Source: Coturnix japonica
Taxonomy: Eukaryota; Chordata; Aves; Galliformes; Phasianidae
Assembly: GCF_001577835.2 (NCBI RefSeq)
Contig: NC_029516.1
Location: forward strand, 115,107,302 to 115,171,301
Length of the DNA: 64,000 nucleotides
Direction: 5' to 3'
The position numbers were made by a program, and so were the translations under genes. The notes below the pieces were generated by a model that had not been told where the DNA came from, searched no databases, and was given only the letters and a program-made list of their open reading frames with translations. This document shows positions 13,161-23,394 of this stretch, piece by piece; within the stretch, counting starts at the first letter, position 1, and the number at the start of each line of letters is the position of its first letter.

Positions 13161-13983
13161 TCAGTGTTACTTCACCTTGGTGAATCTTTGTTGACAATTA
13201 CTGATAATTTGATCACCCTTCTTGTTTCTATTATTAATATCTTGCATTATACATTTCTTATTACTTATATATACTTACTATTCTCTTGCATCATACATTT
13301 CTTATTACTTATATATACTTATTAATTATTTATTAGGGCTGAAGTGCAGCTATTTTTCTGTCTCTGACTTTATGTATTTACTTATTTATTTATCTCATTA
13401 CCAAGGCTACATCATTGTGCTGTTAGAAATAGTACCTCCTATATATATCATAGGAGGAAGGACCTCCTATGATATATTGTACCTTGCTAAGTAGACAGGG
13501 GGGATTGAAGTGCACAAGGAGAAATAGCACCTGTGGAAAATGGAAAGCTTTCTTCAAACAGTCCTCCACCTGATAAAATGAAGATTTTCCTCACATTATC
13601 TTTGAGTTACTGTGTTTGCTACTAATACTAAGCAGATTTCTTTACCCCTTCTAAATTTGTAAATTATAAGTTTTTACTAAACCAAATGATAATCTCTATA
13701 GGATGAAGAAAACAGATTTTTTTTCTGATTTCTAACATATAAATATGAATATTTATTAACATACTGTTGTTAAATTAATCTAAAATTTCCTTGATACCAT
13801 CAAAGATAAACTTTAAAAAAAAAAATCCCCCTTACAGGAAAAACACAATAATTTTTAATTTAACACTTTATATATTTTTATTCAAAGTTATGGTCATCAA
13901 GAGATATAATAAAGATGAAGTCAAACGTTATTTTCAGGCATACCCAGTAGTGCTATTTTCAGTCCTTGAGTAGTTTACTGATT
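13161..13983. other. A/T-rich intergenic with a small duplication
   Basis: Very A/T-rich and without a gene. It includes the 43-base period duplication described separately and several TATTTA tracts. Confidence 0.55.
13241..13321 (+). repeat. Tandem duplication, period 43
   Basis: A segment starting 'cttgcattatacatttctta' at 13241 recurs at 13284 with one mismatch in the compared part. The two units sit head to tail. It is a small local duplication in non-coding DNA. Confidence 0.85.
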
Positions 13984-15110
13984 TCATAGAGAATCACAGG
14001 TGTTCAAAGGGACCTCTGGAGATCATCAAGTACAGTCTCCTTCTAAACCAGGTTCCCTACAGCAGATTACACAGGAAAACATCCAAGTGGGTTGTGAATA
14101 TCTGAATAATTTAAGCGATTCCACAGTCTCCCTAGGCAGCCTGTTCCAGTGCTCTCTAAGACTGTTATTTCTGTCAATGGTTTATGGGCTGGTTTGGCCC
14201 AATTCTGTGACTAGTGGGGTGGAGGGATTTCACAAAATCCACGCCTCCAGAAAAGGGAAACAGGGGACCCCAAAATAATTTTAAAAAAACAGCAGCAACG
14301 ATCTGAGGGAGAAACTCCTCAGATCTTAGTGGAACTGGGCATTTAGCACTTCAATTCCCAGTACACTACAGGATGTGATGATATGGAATACCGATGATCA
14401 TAAAGCCATGACATTCCTCATGTTTGTTCTTCCTGTTCCATACAAACATAAGAAAGATTTGCAGGTTTTTTTTTCCCCCTGTCTCTTGTCCTGTCACTGC
14501 ATAGCTGAAAAGATCCTGGCATTATCCCTTTGATTCCTACTCCTTAGGTAGTTATAAACAATGATAAGATCCATCCTCAGCCTTCTCTTCTCCAGACTGA
14601 ACAGTCCCAGGCCTTTCCTCATGGACTCCAAGACCCTCATCATATTTGGGCCATCCACTGGATTCTCTCCAGTAGTTCTTTTTCTCTCTTGATCTGAGGA
14701 CTCCCAAACTGGAAACAGTACTCCAGACGTGATATCACCAGGACAGAGTAGAGGAGGAAGAACATCTCCTTCAACCTGCTGACCACTTTCTCCATAATGT
14801 ACCTCAGGTGCATTGGCCTTCTTGTCCACGAGATCACACCTCTGGCTCATGGCCAGCATATTGTCCATCAGGACACCCATATCCTTCTCTGCAGAGCTTC
14901 TTTTCTGCAGTACAAATTCCAATCTGTAGTGATGCATCTGACTAGTCCTTCCTGTGTTCAGGATTCTACACTTGCTTTTGCTGAATTTCATCAAGTTCCT
15001 CTTCAAACACTCTCCAAACTGTCCTGGTCTTGTTGAATGGCAGCACAGCTTTCTGTGCATCATCAGCTTCTTCCAGTTTTGTATTATCCACAAACATATT
15101 GAAGTTGGAT
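13984..15110 (-). mobile_element. CR1 LINE fragment split by an LTR-like insert
   Basis: Minus-strand CR1 whose 3' end lies at 13984 ('catagagaatcacaggtg'). The 3' part runs to about 14177. The rest resumes near 14414 ('ttcctcatgtttgttcttcc') and continues to about 15110, where minus-strand text FSKSKCRILN and KDMGVLMDN marks the CR1 thumb region (usual KCKVLH and ERDLGVLVD). The gap holds a separate insert at 14178-14413. The element is 5' truncated and its frame is broken, though a 199-codon stretch stays open by chance. Confidence 0.85.
14178..14413. mobile_element. LTR-like insertion inside a CR1 copy
   Basis: About 236 bases interrupt the CR1 copy and are unrelated to CR1. The insert starts with TGG and ends with ACA, compatible with the TG...CA ends of an LTR, and it is richer in GC than the flanks. 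Several words resemble avian retroviral LTRs as I remember them. I cannot see a clear target-site duplication, and the orientation and family are unassigned. Treated as a fossil. Confidence 0.4.
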
Positions 15111-18100
15111 TTCAACATCAACTACCTAACATTTTAGTAGCCAAAGGTCAGATGGTTTTTTCGCTCTGTCTTTTAATTGTTTGTGAAGTGTCATCTTTAT
15201 TTGCAAAATATCATTCAGAAATACACTGTCAAGGAAACATCTAATACTTCCAAAGAAAAGGCTGAAGAGCAGGAATGCAAAGATAAAAAGAATTTAAGAA
15301 GGAAGAATCTGGCAAGGATTATTACTACTCTCCACAAATCTATAGTTGAATCTACATATAAATGGGATTTTGCCGTATGCTTTTATCAAACTTAAACATT
15401 CTTAAGCACAACATGTGCAAAATGAACTGTGTAGCTGACAAGCACAGATTTATTAGAAAGATCCACAAACAATTGTATGGAACACTAATAATTAAAGTTA
15501 CACTTTGGGAAAAATAAAAACAAAAAAAGAACAACATCAAAACAATAAAATGGAAGAGAGAAAGAAGAGGGAAATTGCAAAAGAAAAGGGGAATTAAATA
15601 GTGAAGGGCAAAAGAATGCACAGACTCTCCCTGGTGGTTGGCATGAAAAAGCTATGACAGTGTTTCAAGGCAAGCACACTGTTCTGAGAGGGGCTCTCTC
15701 CAAAACAATGAGAGGTGAGGGAAAGGGTGCCAACCGCAGTGATGATGTTTTCTTTGCCTTATATTTGGTTCCAAGTAGTAGGAATCATGAATGCCTCAAA
15801 GTACCTTTCAGTTGTTCTTAACTTCACAGTAGTTGGCAAAGGTGAGAGCACTGCATAATGGTATTCTGTTTAGTTTCTGTGCACATGTATTACTGAATGG
15901 TATTGGTCAAACATTTGAAGCCCTTTTGCCTATTTTGTTGAGTGTTATGTTTGGTTATCTCCACATTCAAGAAAAGTCAAATGAATCCCATGCCTAAAGG
16001 CTTCAAAACAGGAGAAGGGCAGTGTAAAGAGGAGCAATTGACAAGCCAGTAGCGGTTGCTTCCCATGAGAACTCACTGTACCAGTCCTATTGGACAGGTG
16101 AAAGCCCATGGGAATGGCATGGAAGCAAAAGTGTAAATAAAACCACAAATGCACTGGCAAAGCACTTCTAGAGAAACTTTGGCAAAAGGTTAAGTAGCAA
16201 CTAGTACATCTGTAGCACTACTAAGGCTAAATCATTAAGACACCTCAGGCACTGTGAAACTGCAGCTGCTGTTCTATAGTCCTGTTCACGACTGTGTTTT
16301 GTAGCAAAGAGATCTGCTGTGTCTGTATTTACTGTATCCTGATTTTGTTTTTCAAGGCAAAAATGTATTTGATTTTCTCTGTTGAAACGACTGTTTTACA
16401 AATTCTTCATAATAGTATTGCAGAAGTGTACCAAAATGGCAATTGTTCATTTTAGCCAGTGAATTAATCAAAATACAACACTACAGCCATGAAATCTATG
16501 GAATGTATATGATCTGTATGTGTTCAGAATACTCTATTTTACTTAAGGGTTAGCATTTGTAATTCAGAATCCAGTTTTCCTTTTGAACTGGCTGTTTATT
16601 AAAGCAGTGTATCTATCTAGTGTACTGAAATAAATAGTATAAACATGACAGCTGTTGCATTGCATCAAATATTAGTGCCAGAATAACTACAGCAACCAAA
16701 CATCTTGCTCAAGAGCTTTGAAAAAATGAATGCAAGACTATTAATAAGGGCTAATTTGTTAAGACAGAAGAATACTTTGAAATGGAATGTTTGTGCAGGC
16801 ATCTGTACACTTTAAGAGATTGATTGGGATGTTTGCTTCGAGTGTGTAAGGAGAAAACATAGACATTTGCAGTTCAGTTGTTTGAGAAGTTAAAACAGCA
16901 AACCAACTAGAAGCTAGAATCCTGAAACTGTTTTCTTTGCTTCGTTTACCAGATCCAATTATCAAGAACTACTCCGTATTTTTTCATTTTCTCTCTGTTG
17001 ATGTTTAATATGATAAGAAAGAAACTTAATTTCAGTGATCAATGCGAGGTTTTACTTTAAGTACCAATGCCAATACTTATTTTACACTGATCTGATCATT
17101 CTTTGTGAATGAATGTAGGTAAGATATGCTGATATCTTAACTGAATCATAATATCTGTTGAATTTTCATTCCTATTTATTCCTATTCTCCGTGCATATTA
17201 AACCTTTAATTTTTAACATAGGATAAGATCTCTTTAGTTTGCTAGTTAGTCTGTTTGCTGCCTATCTTTCATGTGTTTGTGTTATTCAGATATTTACTGT
17301 TTATTGTTAATATTAGAAATATAAACAACATGACTTATACATTTTTTTCCAGAGGTTTATAAAGTATTCCTCGAGCTCAACAGAAACAGCACTCATTGTA
17401 CTGGGCTGTGTTGGATACTTGTCTACTATGCTGAAGGTCTACTAAGGTCTGGGACAAGACTTAATCAGTGTATTCTACTACCCCCTTATGTTTGGATAAC
17501 AAAAATTAGGCTTATATGAAGAGCAGGTAGATTATCTCAAAAGGACTGTTTAAGTGTTTTGTTTCTTTTTGTTGTTGTTGTTGTTTTGTTTTGTTTTGTT
17601 TTGTTTTTACCATCTCTTTCTTATTCCAACAGTAAGTACTAGGAATAAGAAACTTACAGAAAAAGAGGATCACCATTATCAATTTAGTAACACATGTTAA
17701 AATTTATCCTTGTACAGAAGACATGTTCCAGCAAAAGAGATTTCATGAGTTTAAGTTTGATTAAAGCATAAGCCTGAATCCTTGGCCATTGTGTCTAAGA
17801 ATACATGAAGAATTCGCCAGATCAGATTTCAGTGCATAAAAAAATGATCATAGTCTTCCAAAATGTGAATAAAATTTTGAAGAAACTAAGAAGTGAAACC
17901 AACACAGGTCATCAAAACTTTAATTCTCAGACAACTGACTGCTCCATTCTTTTTATCACCTTGCTAACACCAGAGATATTTTCCTACCATCATTGTCACT
18001 AGACTATCTCTATTCAGGTTACAGTATTTACTGTGACAGCTTCAGGCAGAAGTCTCAGTTCTCTTATACAGTATTTTCTTTGTCTGAACATACCCTGAAT

Positions 18101-20051
18101 GCTTCTAATCTCATCCCTTTCTCATTGGGGTAATACTAAAGAATGGGAATGGTGGAATAAAGACATGCTCTTCTTCAAGTCGTGAAATACTGCACTAAAT
18201 GAACAAACTTGAACAGCTCCCCTTCTTAATTTGAAATTCAGACATGGTGCTGAATCTCAGATTTACCTGTGGAGCATCGTTTAATTAGTCCAGTACAGAG
18301 AAATAGAACAATGGCAACATCAGTGTAAGAATAATCATGTCAGTGTGTGCGGGTAAATTCAAATAATTAAGTACCCTTACCCCTGGAAACCAGAAGTCAT
18401 TCAGTCTCACAGTGGTACTGCAATCAGGGGAAAAACATGGATCTGTGAACTGAAATGATCCTATTTATTTTTCCTTTTCCTTTTCTTTCCCCTTATTCAT
18501 TCTCCTTTTTCTTTCCTCTTCCTTTTCCTCTACTTTTTTCCTTTTTCCTTTTCCTTTTCCCTACAAAAGAGTAAATTCATCATATATATTCTCATAAGAA
18601 TCCTATGCTCACATGCTACCTTGTGTGAATCCATATTCTCCAGTTTGGTGCTTAAAAACTACAGCTTATGAAAAAAATATGTTGGTTTTCTTTTCTGACT
18701 TTTTTTTTTCCTTTTTTTTCTTTTTTTTTTTTTCTTCCCTTTCTACAGGCTTCTAAGTATGTGTACTGATTTTACCTTTGAAAATTCATTATATAATCTT
18801 CTCACCTTCTGCAAAGCTGATTTTAAGGACTTGGTGTTAGAATGTATTGTCTTTGTTCTGACTGACTGCTGGGCTAAAAGCCTTCCTAACATGCTGCAAG
18901 ATTTTCAAGAAAGGATGCTTTATAATGAGGAATCAGATGTCACAGTGTTCTGTGTATTTAAAAGCATTTGAATGAGAGTTTGATTAATGTTCGACTTCAC
19001 CGTAGGTTTTTGATGGAATGCTGTTGCGTGTGTTTTTTTGAAGATGTGCTGATTACTCTGCATGGCAGTCTTTAATATTTATTATGTTTGTAGCTAGTGT
19101 TGGTATGATATATGAAGTAAACTTTTAACATTTTTACAGAATAAATGAATAATATTTGTTTTGTTTTAATATTTTATAGTATAAGCAAGGACTCAAATTC
19201 TGAAAATTCATACTTTTCTTAAGCACCTTCCTTAGCTAGCCTTACTCCTAGGATCACTTTATTATCTCCAAAGCAATTAATAGATATGCAAGACTAGAAA
19301 AATACAGTCAGATCATGTACTATATTTCAAGTATCTTATAAAAGGAAAAAAAAAAAAAAAAAAAGCAAGTATTTTATCTTGTTCTGCATAATTAAATAAC
19401 TGAATACTAAGGATTATGGTAGCGCAATAATTTTTCACATTCTTATATGCTCTTATTCAGTTTTATGTTAACTTAGATGTGCAAAATAATAACTGGAGAG
19501 AAAAAAGAGTTTCACCTTATCACAGTATCAGCTGGTGTCTTAAAAGAGTTCACATACATTCAGTAGAAAAGTTCAGTTATTCTTCAACTTCTTAGGTACA
19601 GAAACCCTGTTCTTTACACTCTTTTGAAAACAATACTGAATATACATATAATTAATACTTCTTTTTTCCTATATTTTGTCAGTGAGAAGATCATTCTGAT
19701 GGTATGGGAATCAAATTAAACTTGATTATAACAAAACTTCATATAAAAATCAAAACTTCCTTCTGCATGGTTGAAAATTATCAGTTAATATTATTTTCAG
19801 AACTTGGTGATCTGACAGGAAGAATGAAAGGAAGAAACAACAAAGGAAAAACAGGGAGGGTGCCTTTATTAGTTAAAGTTAATGAAGAGAAGCCATTCCT
19901 TTTAGGCATCCAATGCAAATAGTAAGTAATGAAATTTATAAAACAGAATTAAAAGGGCTTGAAAATTGGTGAAAAGCAAAACTCACAAAGACAACAAGTG
20001 ATCTCAATGATAAACATTTTGAGGAGTGCTCCATGAAAAAGGTGGTATGTA
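15111..20051. other. Intergenic, no gene supported
   Basis: About 4.9 kb of A/T-rich DNA. Simple repeats are (TTG)n/(TTTTG)n at about 17570-17607, a CTTTTC-rich pyrimidine tract at 18460-18562, poly(T) near 18700-18735 and poly(A) at 19347-19364. One exon-like open frame at 18749-18971 is listed separately. No LINE or LTR relic is recognised in this interval. Confidence 0.5.
18749..18971 (+). other. Orphan open frame after a strong splice acceptor
   Basis: A long T-rich tract ends in 'ctttctacag' at 18748. The next 223 bases are open in one frame for about 73 codons and end with TGA at 18971. The peptide begins LLSMCTDFTFENSLYNLL and is rich in Cys, Leu and Phe. I do not recognise a family. 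The acceptor may be chance, since poly(T) followed by CAG is common, and I find no partner exon. It could be a terminal exon of an unknown transcript, but noise is more likely. Confidence 0.15.
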
Positions 20052-21250
20052 GTCATAGAATTGTAAAATTACTCAGGTTGGAAAAAACCTTAAAGATCAT
20101 CAAATCCAACCACAACCTAACCATACTACCCGAACTCTAACATCCCTCCACTTAATCATGTTCCTGAGCACCACATCCAAACAGTTTTTAAACACATCCA
20201 GGCATGGTGACTCAACCACCTCCCTGGGGAGCCTATTCCAGTGCTTTATGTCCTTTTCTGTAAATAAGTTGTTTGTTTGTTTGTTTGTTTTTTCTGATTT
20301 CCAACCTAAATTTTCCCTGGTACAACCTGAGGCCATTTCCCCCCATCCTGTCACCTGTCACCAGTGAGAAGGGATCAGCCCCGCTCTCGCAGTAAATATT
20401 TTTCAGGTATTGGAAGAGAGCAATAAGGTCTCCCCTCAGCCTCTCCAGACTAAACAGCCCCAGTTCCCTCTGTCTCTCTTCATAGGGCATATTCTCCAAG
20501 ACCTTCACAAGCCTTGTTGCCCTTCTTTGGACCCGCTCCAGCACTTCCATGTCCTTTCTGTACTGGGGTGCCCAAAACTGAACACAGTACTCGAGGTGAG
20601 GCCTCACCAACGTTGAGTTCAGGGGCAGGATGACTTCCCTAGTCCTGCTCACCACACCATTCTTGATACAAGCCAGGATGCCATTGGCCCTCTTGGCCAC
20701 CTGGGCACACTGCTAGCTCTTATTCAGCCGACTGTCCATCAGCACACCAAGGTCCCTCTCCGTCTGGAAGCTTTCCAGCCACACCTCCCCAAGCCTGTAG
20801 GGTTGCCTGGGGTTGTTGTGACCAAAATGCAGGACCCGACACTTGGCTCTATTGAAACTCATGCCGTTAACCTTGGCCCATTGATCAAGTCTATCCAGGT
20901 CCCTCTGTAGTGCTCTTCTCCCCTCAGGCAGATCAACACTCCCTCCCAACTTAGTGTCATCTGCAAACTTACTGAGGGTGCACTCAATCCCCTCATCCAG
21001 ATGCTCAATGAAGATGTTAAACAGAAGCGGCCCAAGCACCAAGCTCTGGGGGATGACGCTCTTGACCGGCTGCCAACTGGATTCCACTCCATTGATCACA
21101 ACTCTCTGAGCCCGGCCATCCAAACAGCTCTTCACCCAGCAGAGCGTGCACCCATCCAAACAACAGGCAGACAGCTGCTCTGCCAGAATGTTATGGAGGA
21201 GAGTGTCAAAGGTCTTACTGAAATCCAGGTAGACCACATTGACAAAGGAA
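20052..21250 (-). mobile_element. Long CR1 LINE copy
   Basis: A minus-strand CR1 of about 1.2 kb with its 3' end at 20052 ('tcatagaattgtaaaattac'). Minus-strand frames at 20233-20700 and 20713-21237 give [39 protein letters not shown] and [12 protein letters not shown]. These are consecutive reverse-transcriptase and thumb blocks of CR1 ORF2. The N-terminal endonuclease is missing (5' truncation near 21250). Few frame breaks remain, so this is one of the younger copies in the window. A short (TTTG)n expansion lies at about 20268-20291. Confidence 0.92.
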
Positions 21251-21399
21251 GTTGGTCGAAAAGATCGAAAAGAATCTGTTTTCTAGACTGGAGGCTTTTC
21301 ACGTTACCCTTGTGATTCAAGTCCTACATCCAGGTACTCGTGCTGTTTGAAAGCACCATCTTAGAGGCAGCCTTGATTTCTCCAGCCCTGAGCTTTGTG

Positions 21400-21505
21400 C
21401 CCTGAGAGCTCTCCTGCTTCTCCCTGTGATGGGAGACCGTATGGAAGGCCCTGCAGAAGTCTGGGTAGGTGATATCACTTGCTGGGAAAAACACGGAATG
21501 GGACT
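21400..21505 (-). mobile_element. Short CR1 RT remnant
   Basis: Minus-strand translation contains DITYPDFCRAFHTVSHH, which corresponds to the CR1 block DVIYLDFCKAFDTVSHN. Only this part of the reverse transcriptase is recognisable. It belongs to a different copy from the one ending at 21250, because that one already contains its own version of the block. Confidence 0.65.
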
Positions 21506-22375
21506 GGGGGACGTCCTGGCGGTGGGATCCTGCCTCAGCAGATCGGAATGGCAGTTCTGATCCACGTATTTTAACCTGAGTGAATCTGACACAAATGACA
21601 GAAGAGAGGGGCCTGTGGGAAAAAAAATGTATGTGCCGCAATTTGTGGTGCAAGGTGTTCTCAGAACTGCTGCTTACAGTGCCCAGAAAGCTTCCTTTTT
21701 GATGGGGAGAGGATTAACTAGGTTATTTTAATGAATCTATTTACTTTCTGTTCACCTTTCATACTACCTCTCAAAAAACTATCTGTGGATTCTCAAGTAG
21801 TATTTCTTGCTAAAGAGAATACGCGTGCAGCCTGCGCTTTCGTCTGCACAAAAGATCTTCTCATTATCTCTGTCTGTGTTTCTTTTAGACCCTGAGGTGG
21901 AGCAGAGTGGAACACAGACTTGGGTGAATCTTCAGTCAGGAGCAGGGACACACAGTGCTCATCTTAGGTGTCTGGATAACAACAAGAGCAAAGAGTTAAG
22001 TTTCATAAGGTCGCGTGCCCATTTTATTCAATTTTCATTCATGATGTATAGAGGCATTAACCAGACAAAGTGAGCATTTGTCAACTGGACTTTCTAGAAA
22101 TGACCTAGGCAGTGAAATCGGTTTGAAGTATCCCAAAGAGTCCTGCAAAAGAACACTGAGAGTTAATCTGTCACCCTCCTTTGGAAACCTGCGGTGTCTG
22201 TCAGCTCTTCAGCTGTGCCCTAACACCTCCCATTGCGCTGCCACACCAGGATAGAATTCCAAGCCCACAGTGAGTTCTGGAATGTTGTGGTGCAGTGTTG
22301 GAATCACATGTGAACACGTGGTCTTGCCTCCCCCCCTTGTGAGGGGTCATGGTGGACCAGGCTGGTGGCCCTTCA
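21506..22375. other. Upstream flank of the ARHGAP32-like gene
   Basis: Base composition shifts toward GC near 21.3 kb. A possible acceptor (tttcttttag) precedes 21889 and a GT follows a CAG/TAG-like border near 21966, but the enclosed peptide matches no part of ARHGAP32. No PX-domain exon is found here. Confidence 0.4.
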
Positions 22376-22383
22376 TGATGTCA
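22376..22383 (+). promoter_or_regulatory. CRE-like element TGATGTCA
   Basis: TGATGTCA differs at one base from the cAMP-response element TGACGTCA. It lies about 55 bases before the proposed first exon. CREM/CREB sites at this distance are common in testis-expressed vertebrate promoters. A one-mismatch octamer occurs often by chance, so function is only inferred. Confidence 0.2.
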
Positions 22384-22429
22384 TAAGCAGCTGGATTGAG
22401 GGGAGGAGCGGTGTGTTCTGTGTTCCTTT

Positions 22430-22522
22430 GTGGGTGAGCAGGAGTTCGGAGTGGTTGGTTGGCTTGTTCTTCTTGTGCGTTTAGTGCCTTTTCTTCAGAA
22501 GTTTTTGCGCAGCAGCTTGTAG
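22430..22522 (+). other. Probable first, untranslated exon
   Basis: The right border is a strong donor, TTGTAG|GTAAGC, with the exon ending at 22522. The left edge is a guess from the sequence after the CRE-like element; no TATA box is evident. The interval contains no ATG, as expected for a 5' untranslated leader of the ARHGAP32-like gene. Confidence 0.4.
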
Positions 22523-22910
22523 GTAAGCTGAACCAGCATGGGATGGACGGGTGGGCAGTGAGGTATTGAGAACTGGTGGCTGTCGGGGCTCACAGCACCG
22601 TATTGCTTACTCTTGACCGTCAGATGTAATTCTCCCCCGGTACACATGTTCCAAAGGGGGTGTCTGTAAAGGTGGCACCCGTCCCATGCTTCTTCCGTTG
22701 TCTTCTTTGCTCAATTGTGGAAGCATCATAAAGTTGCTGGGCAGACAGGCATCACGTAGCCTGAGACTCAGCATGTCTTGCAGCAAGTGGATGGGACGGT
22801 TGTGCTGTGTGTGTTATTCCATGGCTGTCTTAGCCCTGCTCACTGACTTGCTCTTTCTCTGTCTTCTGCCCACCCTCTGCCCACTGCCTCGGTGCAGCTT
22901 TTGCTCTCAG

Positions 22911-22970
22911 AACATCTGAGCAAAGTGACAAGGAACTGCGGCAGATAGCTTGAGGTGATCTCGTTGCCAG
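22911..22970 (+). other. Possible second untranslated exon
   Basis: It is bounded by an acceptor (a pyrimidine-rich stretch ending ctctcag at 22910; an alternative ends gtgcag at 22897) and a donor (GCCAG|GTACGT at 22971). It contains no ATG. If joined to the first exon and to the exon at 23323, the first ATG of the transcript is 23341. Support is by splice signals only. Confidence 0.3.
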
Positions 22971-23322
22971 GTACGTGCCATGTTTTGTCCCCCCACATCG
23001 CTTTGCATGCTGTGGGTTTCTTCACTGCCCCTCAGCTCAGCCCTCAGAAGGGTGCTGTCTAATGCCCTGCTATCACACTGTCAGAGTGCTCTGGGCGAAT
23101 CCATTTGCTGCACTGTGCCAGAGTCCCCATCTGCTGGCTGAAGGAAAGCAACTTGGTACAACGCTGCCTAATAGGCTGTCACGTTGGAATAGACTGAAGC
23201 AAGGGGTAGTTTCTCAAACACCTGCTTATGTCGCAGGGTATGCAAGGGTAGTTCTGAAGAAGTCTCTCCATACTGTGCTGTGTGAATAGAGAAAACAGAA
23301 GCGTGTTTTTGCTCTGTTCCAG

Positions 23323-23394
23323 CTGGTCACACCTGTGGTGATGGGCGTTGCGTGCAGCAAGATCAGCGATGGGCCTGAGGTTGGGGTGACGGAG
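23323..23394 (+). CDS. ARHGAP32L: First coding exon: PX-domain remnant with new start
   Basis: The acceptor is at 23322 (gctctgttccag) and the donor at 23395 (GAG|GTACAG, a weak donor). In frame, the exon encodes MGVACSKISDGPEVGVTE from the ATG at 23341. The pattern A-x-x-K-I-x-x-G-P near its middle matches the end of the ARHGAP32 PX region (AGNKINCGPALTWME, as I recall it), and the next exon has the same 41-codon length as in ARHGAP32. So this exon is the tail of PX, and the codon before GVACSK has become the initiator. The start creates an N-terminal MGxxxSK sequence that fits an N-myristoylation signal with a nearby Cys. The part before the ATG (23323-23340) would be untranslated. Confidence 0.6.

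Noticed and set aside
14494-15093. 199-codon minus-strand open frame
   Set aside because: Its peptide contains decayed CR1 reverse-transcriptase blocks; it is part of the LINE relic.
20233-21237. Two long minus-strand open frames that look like a reverse transcriptase gene
   Set aside because: They are the CR1 ORF2 remains and not a host gene.
21889-21966. Possible coding exon upstream of the gene
   Set aside because: Acceptor-like and donor-like signals exist, but the peptide does not match the PX domain or any other part of ARHGAP32.
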